A DNA stretch of 64,000 bases from the NCBI RefSeq assembly GCF_900141635.1, contig NZ_FSRH01000013.1, positions 36,062 to 100,061 on the forward strand, read 5' to 3'. Under the pieces are notes generated by a model, which did not search any database, had not been told where the DNA came from, and saw nothing but the letters and a program-made list of their open reading frames with translations. Numbering within the stretch: the stretch's first letter is position 1; every line of letters starts with the position of its first letter. This stretch comes from Peptoclostridium litorale DSM 5388 (lineage in GTDB: Bacteria > Bacillota > Clostridia > Peptostreptococcales > Peptostreptococcaceae). Shown here piece by piece: positions 9,409-17,554 of this stretch. The position numbers were made by a program, and so were the translations under genes.

Positions 9409-9440
9409 AATTGTTATATTTCATATGATTTTTATACGAA

Positions 9441-10187
9441 CTAGTATTCAACACTTAATAAACAAAGTGCTCCTGCACTAGCTTTATGACCTACATCATT
9501 CATATCCTTAGATTTAAAAGCTTTCTCAATTGTATTCATAGGCAATTGACCAAGCCCCACTTGAATTAGTGTACCTACTATTAATCTTTCCATGTTTAAT
9601 AAGAATCCATTTGCTGTCATAGTAATGATAATTTCATTTCTAGTTTCTCTTACATCAATAGAATCTATTTTTTTAATTGATTTTTTTGTTTTCTTATTAG
9701 TAGTAAATGCTAAGAAATCATGTTCACCTACAAGCTGCTCTGCAGCTTTTTTCATTTTATCTACATCTACTGTTTGATTCATTAAGTTAACATATTGTCT
9801 CTCAAACAAAGGACGATTAGGAGCATTTTTTTTCCATAAACGATACTCATAAGTTGCACTTCTCATTAAATATCTGCTATGAAATCTTTCATCAACCATT
9901 TCTACTGATAGTATAATAATATCATCAGTTAAATATTTTTCGAAATAATCAAATATGTCTTCTTCATCTAAACGACTATGTGGTGCCGTAAAATTAACAA
10001 TTTGTCCTTTAGCATGTACCCCCGCATCAGTACTGACTGCACTAATAACCTCTACTTCTTCTTCATAAAGCTTTGATAATATTAATTCTAACTTACCTTG
10101 AATACTCTTTTCTAATTTACCTTTTGATTTATTATACCCTGTATATTTTCTACCATCATAAGCTATAATCATCTTATAGTTTTGCAT
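9441..10187 (-). CDS. truA: TruA-like tRNA pseudouridine synthase paralogue
   Basis: 248 residues, the usual TruA length. TruA modifies U38-U40 of the tRNA anticodon stem. The catalytic Asp is present in STDAGVHAKGQIVNF, but the strictly conserved Arg two residues before it (RTDAGVHA in the family; R58 in E. coli) is Ser here. Other family blocks are present, such as FHSRYLMRSATYEYRLW and FLLNMERLIVGTLIQVG. The gene is strongly AT-rich, stands alone with its own terminator, and lies between the rlmH 3' end and a duplicated tail, so it looks acquired and is likely a second copy. GGAGG lies 6 bases before the ATG. Whether it is active is uncertain. Confidence 0.85.
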   Translation of the reverse strand: MQNYKMIIAYDGRKYTGYNKSKGKLEKSIQGKLELILSKLYEEEVEVISAVSTDAGVHAKGQIVNFTAPHSRLDEEDIFDYFEKYLTDDIIILSVEMVDERFHSRYLMRSATYEYRLWKKNAPNRPLFERQYVNLMNQTVDVDKMKKAAEQLVGEHDFLAFTTNKKTKKSIKKIDSIDVRETRNEIIITMTANGFLLNMERLIVGTLIQVGLGQLPMNTIEKAFKSKDMNDVGHKASAGALCLLSVEY

Positions 10188-10385
10188 TTGAGTCCTCCTT
10201 TTTCTAAATACTAATCAATACATTTTATCATAGAATGAAATAGGTTTATATATGCAACCTTTATTTCTGAAGATGCTTTATCCTGTTCTCTCCCTTTAGT
10301 AAAAAATCACTCATTTCAATTAATTACACTCCTAGTTATACAATTTTCCTGGCAAAACCCTTGATTTAGCTTGTTTTTAAAGAAG

Positions 10386-10413
10386 ACCTCAGTTACTTGT
10401 GATACGGCTCACC
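10386..10413 (-). repeat. rlmH 3' end, putative integration site
   Basis: These bases form the authentic end of rlmH (GEPYHK, stop, CTGAGGT) and are the reference copy for the repeats at 9148 and 8203. In staphylococci the equivalent bases at the end of orfX (rlmH) are the attachment site of SCC elements. Confidence 0.65.
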
Positions 10414-10872
10414 CTTGTTTATCCTAAAGCTTCTGTAAACCTGCTCAAGCAGTATTACCCTCATTAACTGGTGGGGGAATGTCATCTTCGAAAACGAAAG
10501 TGCATAATTTGACCTTTCCAGCACGTCTTTTGATAGCCCTATCGAGCCTCCTATTATGAATGTTATGTCGCTCTTTCCCGTAACCGCCAGATTTTCAAGC
10601 TTGTCTGCAAGCTCTTCCGACGAGAGCATATTGCCGCCTATCTCAAGCGTTATGACATATGAACTGTCCTTGACCGCCGAGAGTATCTTTTCGCCCTCCT
10701 TGTCTCTCACCATCTGGGCCTGCTTTTCGCTCATGTTCTCAGGGGCCTTTTCATCAGGTATTTCGTTTACCGAAAGCTTGCAGTACTTCGAAAGCCTCTT
10801 TGAAAACTCCTCTATTCCAAGCTTCAGATATTTTTCCTTTATCTTCCCAACCGCCACTACGTTTATGTTCAA
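10393..10872 (-). CDS. rlmH: 23S rRNA (pseudouridine1915-N3)-methyltransferase
   Basis: 159 residues, the standard length of this SPOUT methyltransferase, which N3-methylates pseudouridine 1915 in helix 69 of 23S rRNA using S-adenosylmethionine. The SPOUT knot region is clear ([20 protein letters not shown]) and the C-terminus [20 protein letters not shown]...GEPYHK is canonical. It starts with TTG, with AAGGCGG about 7 bases upstream. It is the last gene of the Wal neighbourhood, as in many Firmicutes. Its final codons recur twice further downstream. Confidence 0.96.
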   Translation of the reverse strand: MNINVVAVGKIKEKYLKLGIEEFSKRLSKYCKLSVNEIPDEKAPENMSEKQAQMVRDKEGEKILSAVKDSSYVITLEIGGNMLSSEELADKLENLAVTGKSDITFIIGGSIGLSKDVLERSNYALSFSKMTFPHQLMRVILLEQVYRSFRINKGEPYHK

Positions 10873-10987
10873 ATCCTTTCCGCCTTTCCATGTTTATAGT
10901 GTCTCTTATGCTTATATTTTCATGCTTCGCATATGCCCAAATTATTTGCCCTCGCAGTTATATTCCCGCTAATTCATCGCATGCAAA

Positions 10988-11184
10988 AGGACTCCGCGTT
11001 GGATAACTCGGACCGTTTTTATGGAGTTTTGAAGTATTTCTAATCGAAATGAGGCTGCCAAGCCGATGGAAACTTTGACTGTCTGAGCATAGCGAGTTTC
11101 AAACGTTTCCCGGCGAGCCGCATTCATAAGATTTTAGAAATACCAAAACGTAAGATTAACGGCCGTTTATCCAACCAGAGTCCT
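10988..11184. repeat. 197-bp imperfect foldback element
   Basis: The whole stretch is a long imperfect palindrome: AGGACTC...GTTGGATAA at the left end pairs with TTATCCAAC...GAGTCCT at the right, then GTATTTCTAA with TTAGAAATAC, then GGAAAC with GTTTCC around an apical loop CTGTCTGAGCATAGCGAG. A further outer pair, TGCAAAAGGACT at 10982 and AGTCCTTTTGCA at 11245, encloses it. No open reading frame is present. It could be a miniature transposon-like foldback repeat or a structured RNA. The rest of 10873-11261 shows nothing else. Confidence 0.75.
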
Positions 11185-11261
11185 CGTAAATATTTGTCCT
11201 ATGTTATAATTCAAACTCAATGACATTAAATATCTGTAAATTTTAGTCCTTTTGCAAAAGT

Positions 11262-11921
11262 CTATTCAGCCTTTTCAAGCTCCATAAGCATGAGCTGCCC
11301 ATACTCGTTCTCATAATACACTATGCTTACATTCGACCCGTCCTCAATACTGTCCAGTCTCTCTCTGGTCTTCTCGTCAAGCCTGAATGCATTGAATTCA
11401 CCATCGACCTTTATCTCTATCGAATTGTTGTCTATCTGGCCCGTGAGCACTCCTGCGGCCTCTTTTATAAGGTCTATCTGCTCATATGCATCTCCATCTG
11501 TTTTTTCAACTCTGAAGCTTTGAATGTCCGAATTGACCTTGATCAAAGCAAACGGATAGCTTATAACCTGAGCTGCGGCCTCGCCCGGGGATTTTTCTGC
11601 AACCTCTATAATTATTGAACCGTCAGTCCCTTTGACCGATTCGATGTCCACTGAATAGCCCGCAGTGCTTTTTTCTCCCATCAAAACGGCAACATATGAA
11701 TGGCCTTCCTCTGGATAAACTATGTATCCCCTGTTTTTCTTTGCCGCCTCTACCATCTGGCTCAAATGATCAGGCAGGCTATCCATATCGCTTATTACTT
11801 CAAATTCAACCTTTGTATCCACAGTTTCATCAGGAGTGCCGTTTCCGTTTGTATCGTCGCATCCCGTGAACACGACCAGCATGAGCAATATTGCCATGAA
11901 TAGTCCCAATATTTTTTTCAT
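11262..11921 (-). CDS. Lipoprotein with PrcB C-terminal-like domain
   Basis: 219 residues. A lipoprotein signal peptide with lipobox FTGC (Cys near residue 20) is followed by an acidic linker and a domain resembling the PrcB C-terminal family (GYIVYPEEGHSYVAVLMGEK and KSTAGYSV, residues about 65-130). PrcB is a subunit of a surface protease complex in spirochaetes; in Clostridia the family is uncharacterised. A further C-terminal region (about 150-219) is unassigned. GGGGGG precedes the ATG. It lies between htrA, an envelope protease gene, and rlmH, separated from htrA by a terminator. An envelope or protease-related role is inference. Confidence 0.7.
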   Translation of the reverse strand: MKKILGLFMAILLMLVVFTGCDDTNGNGTPDETVDTKVEFEVISDMDSLPDHLSQMVEAAKKNRGYIVYPEEGHSYVAVLMGEKSTAGYSVDIESVKGTDGSIIIEVAEKSPGEAAAQVISYPFALIKVNSDIQSFRVEKTDGDAYEQIDLIKEAAGVLTGQIDNNSIEIKVDGEFNAFRLDEKTRERLDSIEDGSNVSIVYYENEYGQLMLMELEKAE

Positions 11922-12085
11922 AGTATCCCCCCTTAAATTTTAACCGAAGCTTTATTTCACAGCTTATAAGATTTTGCTCTAGTAGTACAATTGTCTTTGT
12001 ATCACTAATTTATAACTAATTTAAAATTGCCAATCCCTTTCCTTTATCTTCTCATTTTTTCACCCCAAATTCAACGTATTAATTG

Positions 12086-12118
12086 AAAAGGCAGATGGAT
12101 ATTATCCATCTGCCTTTT
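12086..12118 (-). terminator. Intrinsic terminator after htrA
   Basis: A 14-bp stem (AAAAGGCAGATGGA with its complement) around a 5-base loop, carrying T runs in both directions, just past the htrA stop. Confidence 0.88.
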
Positions 12119-12128
12119 TGTATTTTAT

Positions 12129-13202
12129 TTAAAAGGTGACTTCTATCTCCTTTTCCTGGCCGTCTCTTATCACTTTGACTTTCACGCTATCTCCAGACGA
12201 GTATTTGTAGAGCTCCCTTATGAGGTCTCCCATTATCTTTATGTCCTTGTTTCCTATTTTAACTATTATATCTCCATTTTGCATCCCTGCACTTGCCGCA
12301 GCGCTTCCCGCAGAAACCTCAACTACATAAAGCCCATCATCCACTGAAAGATCTGTTCCCGTAGCCCTTTCGAACCTTGAGACCTCGACTCCCCTTATTC
12401 CAAGCAGCACTCTTTCAAATTCGCCTTTTTCTATGAACTGGTTGACTATGGGCGTAGCCATGTTTATAGGTATTGCAAATCCAAGACCTTCCGCAGTCTG
12501 TATCTTTGCAGTGTTTATTCCTATCACCTGTCCCTTTGAGTTCAAAAGCGGCCCGCCGCTGTTTCCAGGGTTTATTGTGGCATCAGTCTGTATAAGATTT
12601 TCTATAGTCTGGTACTGGTCTATCTGTATGCTCCTGTTGAGTCCGCTTATTATCCCCTGAGTGAGCGATCTTTCAAACTCAAGCCCAAGCGGGTTTCCTA
12701 TGGCCATAGCTATGTCCCCGACTTCAACATTGTCGCTGTCCCCAAGTTCAGCAGGAATAAGTCCCTGCTTTTCAACCTTTATGACAGCCAGATCAAGCAC
12801 TGTGTCGTACCAAAGCACTGATGCCTTTTCATTCGAACCGTCATCAAACAGAACGTTCACATCCTCGGCCTTTCCATCTCCTATGACATGTGCATTCGTA
12901 AGTATGTATCCCCTTGAATCGACTATGACCCCGGTTCCAACGCCGCTTGTCTTTCTGGCTCCATAAAAGAAATCCTCCTGAACGGTTACTGTGGTTATAC
13001 CTACAACTGAAGGCATGGCCTTTTTGGCTACTGCCTTGTATATTGTTGAATCCTTCGGCATTTCCGTTACTACTATCTCTCCGGACTCCGCCTGGCCTTT
13101 GATATCACCCAGGAAATAATCCGGCATAGCATAAAATACTGTATAAAGGGTCAAAAGGCAGCCCACAACGGCTCCTATAAGGCCCGTAAAAAATCTGCTC
13201 AT
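12129..13202 (-). CDS. htrA: HtrA/DegP-like membrane serine protease with PDZ domain
   Basis: 357 residues. An N-terminal membrane anchor (about 5-27) precedes a trypsin-like S1C domain with catalytic His in LTNAHV (near 103), Asp in DTVLDLAVIKV (near 138) and Ser in NPGNSGGPLLN (near 215), then one PDZ domain (about 265-355). Such proteases degrade or refold misfolded exported proteins. The gene follows walJ within 26 bases, the standard end of Wal operons. GAGGAG lies 11 bases upstream of the ATG. Confidence 0.93.
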   Translation of the reverse strand: MSRFFTGLIGAVVGCLLTLYTVFYAMPDYFLGDIKGQAESGEIVVTEMPKDSTIYKAVAKKAMPSVVGITTVTVQEDFFYGARKTSGVGTGVIVDSRGYILTNAHVIGDGKAEDVNVLFDDGSNEKASVLWYDTVLDLAVIKVEKQGLIPAELGDSDNVEVGDIAMAIGNPLGLEFERSLTQGIISGLNRSIQIDQYQTIENLIQTDATINPGNSGGPLLNSKGQVIGINTAKIQTAEGLGFAIPINMATPIVNQFIEKGEFERVLLGIRGVEVSRFERATGTDLSVDDGLYVVEVSAGSAAASAGMQNGDIIVKIGNKDIKIMGDLIRELYKYSSGDSVKVKVIRDGQEKEIEVTF

Positions 13203-13228
13203 GAAAAAATCAACTCCTCTAATTGTGA

Positions 13229-14017
13229 TTAAATACTATGGACAGGAGAAGCTTCCTGCCTTTTCAAAACTCTTATGTTCACGCTTTCATCAAGCCCGTT
13301 CATTTTAAGCGTTCCTATGGCTGTTTGATATGCAAGCTCCGGAAAATTATTTTCCCTGCTGAGGTGGGCAAGGAGAATGTTTTCCACGCCTTCCTTTGCA
13401 AGTTCCACGCAAAACATGGCTGCATCGTCATTTGAAAGGTGGCCGCTTTGCGACAGTATCCTTCTTTTCAGGTGGTATGGATACGATCCCATTTTAAGCA
13501 TTTCAACGTCGTGATTTGATTCAAGCACCACAAGCGAAGAACCATGAAGCTCTTTTTTCATGTCCTGGCATATGTGCCCCGTGTCGGTGGCTATCGAAAT
13601 CTTTTTATCCCCGCTGCATATGCTATACCCCACGGGATCGGCCGCATCATGGTGTATCTTGAAAGGCTTCACCCTGAAATCCCCAATGCCCACGCCTTTT
13701 TCATTTTCAAACAGCCTTACATTATTTTCAGACATTTTACCCATCTTGTCCTTCATGCTTATCCATGTTTTTTCATTTGCATATATGGGTATGTCATATC
13801 TTCTCGAGAGTATGCCCGCGCCCTTTATATGGTCTACATGTTCATGGGTTATGAATATGGCCATTACGTCTTTGATGTCTTTTCCTATGCTCTGCAGGTT
13901 GTTTTCTATCCTCTTGCCTGAAAGCCCTGCATCTATGAGTATACTGCCCCCATCACTCCCTACATAGTGGCAGTTGCCGCAGCTTCCGCTAGCCACAGAT
14001 GCATAGTTAAAAGTCAT
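13229..14017 (-). CDS. walJ: WalJ (YycJ) metallo-beta-lactamase-fold hydrolase
   Basis: 262 residues with the metal-binding motif THEHVDH (near 57-63) and further metal ligands (ATDTGH, ESNHD), typical of the YycJ/WalJ branch. In Bacillus the protein is linked to cell-wall/division coordination and DNA repair, and its biochemical activity is not settled. The start overlaps the end of murA by 11 bases (GAGG about 10 bases upstream), so translation is probably coupled. Position between murA and htrA supports the name. Confidence 0.93.
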   Translation of the reverse strand: MTFNYASVASGSCGNCHYVGSDGGSILIDAGLSGKRIENNLQSIGKDIKDVMAIFITHEHVDHIKGAGILSRRYDIPIYANEKTWISMKDKMGKMSENNVRLFENEKGVGIGDFRVKPFKIHHDAADPVGYSICSGDKKISIATDTGHICQDMKKELHGSSLVVLESNHDVEMLKMGSYPYHLKRRILSQSGHLSNDDAAMFCVELAKEGVENILLAHLSRENNFPELAYQTAIGTLKMNGLDESVNIRVLKRQEASPVHSI

Positions 14018-15278
14018 CTTTGCTTTCCTCGCCTATTCTCTCTATTTTGCCCCCAAGACCTCTTATCTTTTCAAGTATGTTCTCATACCCTCTGTCTATG
14101 TGCTGGATGTTTTCTATTTCAGTCTTTCCTTCAGACATTAGCCCAGCTATTATAAGCGCTGCACCGGCTCTAAGATCTGAAGCCTTTACGCTCGCTGCCG
14201 AAAGCTCTTTGGGTCCCTCTATTATGACAGTCCCGTTTTCAAGCTTTATTCCCGCACCCATTCTGTTTAGTTCGTCAACATGGCCGAACCTGCTTTCAAA
14301 TATGGTTTCAGTGACTATAGATGTTCCCGCGCATTTTAAAAGAAGCGGGGTCATAGGCTGCTGCATGTCAGTCGGAAATCCCGGATATACAAGGGTTTTT
14401 ATGTTGACGCTGCAAAGGTTTTCATTTCCTATTATCCTTATCGAATCGTCATACTCCTCAACCGTCACTCCCATCTCCCTGAGCTTAGCGCTCACTGGCT
14501 CCAGGTGAAGCGGTATTACGTCCTTCACAAGCACGTCTCCGCCTGTAGCCGCAGCCATTGCCATGTATGTTCCTGCCTCTATCTGGTCTGGGATCACAGT
14601 ATATTCGCATCCCGCGAGCTTTTGAACACCTTTTATCCTTATTATGTCCGTACCCGCACCTATGACCTTGGCTCCCATTGCATTCAAGAAGTTTGCAAGG
14701 TCGACCACATGGGGCTCCTTTGCGGCATTTTCTATAACTGTTGTTCCATTTGCCAAAACGCTTGCAAGCATTACGTTCATTGTCGCGCCAACGCTGACAA
14801 CATCCATGTATATGTCGCATCCGTCAAGGCTATTCGCACTTACATCTATAACGCCGTGTTCAAGGTTCATATGGCCTCCAAGGGCCTCAAATCCCTTTTT
14901 ATGCTGGTCTATTGGCCTTGTGCCTATTTCACACCCTCCCGGATATGCCACCCTGGCTTTTTTGAATCTGGCAAGGCCCGCTCCGAGCAGATAGTATGAA
15001 GCTCTAAGCTTTTTTGCCATTTCAAACGTGGCGTCACATTCTTTTATGCCCCTGGTGTCTATGTAAGCACTGCCCTCTTCAAATTTAACCTGTGCACCCA
15101 TCTGCTGCAGCATTTTGCAAAGCAGCCGAATATCGCTTATATTCGGAAGGTTGTTTATCCTGAATTCCCCGCTTGCAAGTATGCACGCCGGCAGTATTGC
15201 CACTGCGGCGTTCTTGAATCCGCCTATCTTTACCTGTCCTGTAAGCCTTGCTTTTCCATCTACTATAAATTTTCCCAT
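14007..15278 (-). CDS. murA: UDP-N-acetylglucosamine 1-carboxyvinyltransferase (MurA)
   Basis: 423 residues, full length. It catalyses the first committed step of peptidoglycan precursor synthesis, transferring enolpyruvate from PEP to UDP-GlcNAc. The fosfomycin-target loop is PGGCEIGTRPID with the catalytic Cys present (near 115), so the enzyme should be fosfomycin-sensitive. The N-terminal block KIGGFKNAAVAILPA is near-canonical, with GFKNA where most relatives have GAKNA. It has its own promoter (15313-15340) and follows a terminator at the end of walI. Its insertion within a Wal locus is uncommon compared with Bacillus. Confidence 0.96.
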   Translation of the reverse strand: MGKFIVDGKARLTGQVKIGGFKNAAVAILPACILASGEFRINNLPNISDIRLLCKMLQQMGAQVKFEEGSAYIDTRGIKECDATFEMAKKLRASYYLLGAGLARFKKARVAYPGGCEIGTRPIDQHKKGFEALGGHMNLEHGVIDVSANSLDGCDIYMDVVSVGATMNVMLASVLANGTTVIENAAKEPHVVDLANFLNAMGAKVIGAGTDIIRIKGVQKLAGCEYTVIPDQIEAGTYMAMAAATGGDVLVKDVIPLHLEPVSAKLREMGVTVEEYDDSIRIIGNENLCSVNIKTLVYPGFPTDMQQPMTPLLLKCAGTSIVTETIFESRFGHVDELNRMGAGIKLENGTVIIEGPKELSAASVKASDLRAGAALIIAGLMSEGKTEIENIQHIDRGYENILEKIRGLGGKIERIGEESKDDF

Positions 15279-15312
15279 TATATCACCTTTTTAATTTTTT
15301 TGACTACTTTAA

Positions 15313-15340
15313 ATTATATCAAATTTTAAAGGTTTTGCAA
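15313..15340 (-). promoter_or_regulatory. Promoter of murA
   Basis: On the minus strand TTGCAA and an extended -10, TGATATAAT, are separated by 16 bases, about 35 bases upstream of the murA start. Confidence 0.7.
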
Positions 15341-15350
15341 ATTTTAAAAC

Positions 15351-15381
15351 AAAAAAGCCCCTGAATCTATAAATCAAGGGC
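15351..15381 (-). terminator. Terminator overlapping the walI stop codon
   Basis: The stem GCCCTTGA / TCAGGGGC contains the last walI codons and stop in its left arm and loop and is followed by TTTTTT on the minus strand. It separates the walRK-HI unit from murA. Confidence 0.75.
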
Positions 15382-16152
15382 GGAAACATATTTTTCTGTT
15401 CCGTCAGATAGTGTTATCCTCCAGGCTGGAAATGCCTTTGCAGTTTTAGTATTCCTTATTTTCATGTCCTCGCCGAGATTGAAATAATATCCCAGCCTTA
15501 CATCCTCTATTATACTCCCCTCGTCAAGCTGTGCATAAAGCTTTACAACCGCCTCAAGCGGAGTTATGACTTCTTTTCTTTGAAAATTTCCATCTACGGC
15601 ATCCATCCAAAGTCTTTCTATTCTCACGTCTCCATTTGGATAAAAATAAAACTTCATATAGCTTTTTTCAAGGAAGTACTCACCGTATCGCGATGAATAC
15701 GTCACCTCAATCGCATTTCCATCTTTTTTGACATGCTTGAGCATCATATTGCCTTTGTCCAGACTATATTTTTTTATGAACTCTTCTGAATAATCCTTCG
15801 CCGCCTGGTCATCATATCCTATGTGCTCGTCTTTTACCACTATGAGGAGCTTCTTGCCGTTTACAACGTCCAAATCCGCATTTTTCCCGGTCAAGAGCTC
15901 CTTGAAAATTTCCGAGTCGACAAATTCATATTTTATCGTCACCGGTCCAAGCCTTGGAAGCTTTTCAGGCAGCTTTGCATCTAAAACGACATCTTTTTTT
16001 TGAAGTAGGCTGTCCACATACTCCCTGTAGTCACTGCCTTCAAATGATTTCGGGATGTCTCTTGAACTGTTGGCATACAAATTGTAGCCCAAAAACACAT
16101 TCGTCACTAAAAATGCAATTATAAGAACTACTTTAGATTTTGCCCAATCCAT
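15367..16152 (-). CDS. walI: WalI (YycI)-like regulator of WalK
   Basis: 261 residues: a short cytoplasmic start, one membrane segment (VVLIIAFLVTNVFLGYNLY, about 8-27) and an extracytoplasmic domain of the YycI type. In Bacillus YycH and YycI form a membrane complex that controls WalK activity. Sequence similarity is low, so the name rests on topology, size and position directly after walH, overlapping its end by 20 bases. The final codons form part of a transcription terminator. Confidence 0.8.
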   Translation of the reverse strand: MDWAKSKVVLIIAFLVTNVFLGYNLYANSSRDIPKSFEGSDYREYVDSLLQKKDVVLDAKLPEKLPRLGPVTIKYEFVDSEIFKELLTGKNADLDVVNGKKLLIVVKDEHIGYDDQAAKDYSEEFIKKYSLDKGNMMLKHVKKDGNAIEVTYSSRYGEYFLEKSYMKFYFYPNGDVRIERLWMDAVDGNFQRKEVITPLEAVVKLYAQLDEGSIIEDVRLGYYFNLGEDMKIRNTKTAKAFPAWRITLSDGTEKYVSALDL

Positions 16153-17539
16153 AGTTTAATATCTCTCCCGTATATGCATCAAATATATAATTTTGGCCTT
16201 CCATGTAAAAGCACCATGCAGGTGTGAACACATTCGTATCCGCCAAAAAATATACAAGTTCAACCGACTTTATTCTTCCCAATATGTTCGTTGAAACCTC
16301 GTCATTTTTGCCTTTTTCCATATTGATTTCGAATTCTCTTTTTAGGAAGTCGAAATTGTCATTTAGTATCGTCTGAGGGCTTAGTATATCGTTTTTAGAA
16401 AACAGATTCACAGTCATATTGTCCTCTATGCTTTTTATGTTGCTTTGATATGAATACACGCTGTCTCCTGCAACAGTTATGGCTATGTCTTCTATGCTGC
16501 TGTCATATGACTTAAGCTTTAACCCTTCAATGTTATACGAAAACACAAATTCATATGCGTCTTTCCCGTATATTTGAGACTTCTCAACCTTGTTTAAATT
16601 CATTTCCGACGGCTTGACTCCCAATTTACTTGCAAAGTCTACAGCCTTTGCAATTGCATCATTCTGATTTATTCCTGAACCTTTTATCGTTTCGTCCAGA
16701 TACTCAATCGCCCCATCCGGCTGCATTCTGAGAACCCGCTCTCCAAATCCATATATGAACGTATTGGCACCGCCTGTTTCAACAATACGGTTTACAAAGT
16801 CATATTTTTCGCCGAATATGTTCTTTGCCATTTGAACCACTCTGCCCTCGTTTTCAATCTGGACAGAATTTCTACCCCTGAAATACAGGTACTTATAGCC
16901 GGACGCATCTACCGGCATGAGCACATCACTATCCACTGGAAAAAGTGTGCTCATCATATAGTATCTCACTAAATTTCCCTGCTCAAGCTCGCTTTCAAGC
17001 TGCTGAACTATTTGTGATTTTTCTATTTTTGTCCTTTCCATTCTGACAGCATTTCCGTCTGACAGTAAAAAATATATGCCGCTGTCGTCAACCAGTGGTA
17101 TTATTATGGATTCTATTCCGTCATATTTGTCCAGTTTACTTTTTTCAAGTCCCAGCGCACTGGTAAAAAAGCTCCCGCTTATATCAAACGGAAGCTTGAT
17201 TTCAACTGACTTTAGCTGCTTTAGCTCCTGACTTTCATTAAAATCCTTTTCACTTACCTGCATAGTATTGGCAATTCCATTTTTTAGCATCTGCCTGAGC
17301 TCTTTCCAGTATTCAATCCGGCCTTCTATAACCTCTATATTGTTACCGCCTCCGCCTCCAAAATGGACAAATATGCGTTCCGGCTGGAGCACCATGTCTA
17401 AAGCCTTGTTGGCATCTATCCTTCCAAAGGTGTTTTCGCTGCTTTTATAGTCTATTATATTAAGGTTGAGCCCTGTCAGCACTATACTTGTCATAAAAAG
17501 AAACGTCAACAAAATTGTCTTCAGTTTTTCCCTGGACAT
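16133..17539 (-). CDS. walH: WalH (YycH)-like regulator of WalK
   Basis: 468 residues: an N-terminal membrane segment (TILLTFLFMTSIVLTGLNL) followed by a large extracytoplasmic domain with the YycH-type start (VLQPERIFVHFGGG). YycH works with YycI to modulate the WalK sensor from outside the membrane. I chose the ATG at 17539, 9 bases after AGGAG, rather than the TTG at 17548 that directly abuts that site. A run of five Gly residues (near 60) is unusual. The gene lies 15 bases after the unknown secreted-protein gene and overlaps walI. Confidence 0.82.
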   Translation of the reverse strand: MSREKLKTILLTFLFMTSIVLTGLNLNIIDYKSSENTFGRIDANKALDMVLQPERIFVHFGGGGGNNIEVIEGRIEYWKELRQMLKNGIANTMQVSEKDFNESQELKQLKSVEIKLPFDISGSFFTSALGLEKSKLDKYDGIESIIIPLVDDSGIYFLLSDGNAVRMERTKIEKSQIVQQLESELEQGNLVRYYMMSTLFPVDSDVLMPVDASGYKYLYFRGRNSVQIENEGRVVQMAKNIFGEKYDFVNRIVETGGANTFIYGFGERVLRMQPDGAIEYLDETIKGSGINQNDAIAKAVDFASKLGVKPSEMNLNKVEKSQIYGKDAYEFVFSYNIEGLKLKSYDSSIEDIAITVAGDSVYSYQSNIKSIEDNMTVNLFSKNDILSPQTILNDNFDFLKREFEINMEKGKNDEVSTNILGRIKSVELVYFLADTNVFTPAWCFYMEGQNYIFDAYTGEILNYGLGKI

Positions 17540-17554
17540 ATAAAGCAACTCCTG

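Larger units (their letters stand above)
9082..9440. other. Intergenic region between rluF-like and truA-like genes
   Basis: The 359 bases contain the second rlmH tail copy (9148-9175) and the truA terminator (9386-9408). The remainder (about 9200-9380) shows no reading frame or clear structure and probably holds the rluF promoter on the minus strand, which I could not fix. Confidence 0.5.

Noticed and set aside
2321..11125. CCCGGCGAGCC shared between about 2321 and 11114
   Set aside because: Only 11 bases match and the flanks differ, so it is not evidence of a second foldback copy.
14485..14820. 111-codon minus-strand frame inside murA
   Set aside because: Overlaps an intact murA in another frame, with low-complexity Arg/Gly-rich translation and no start signal.
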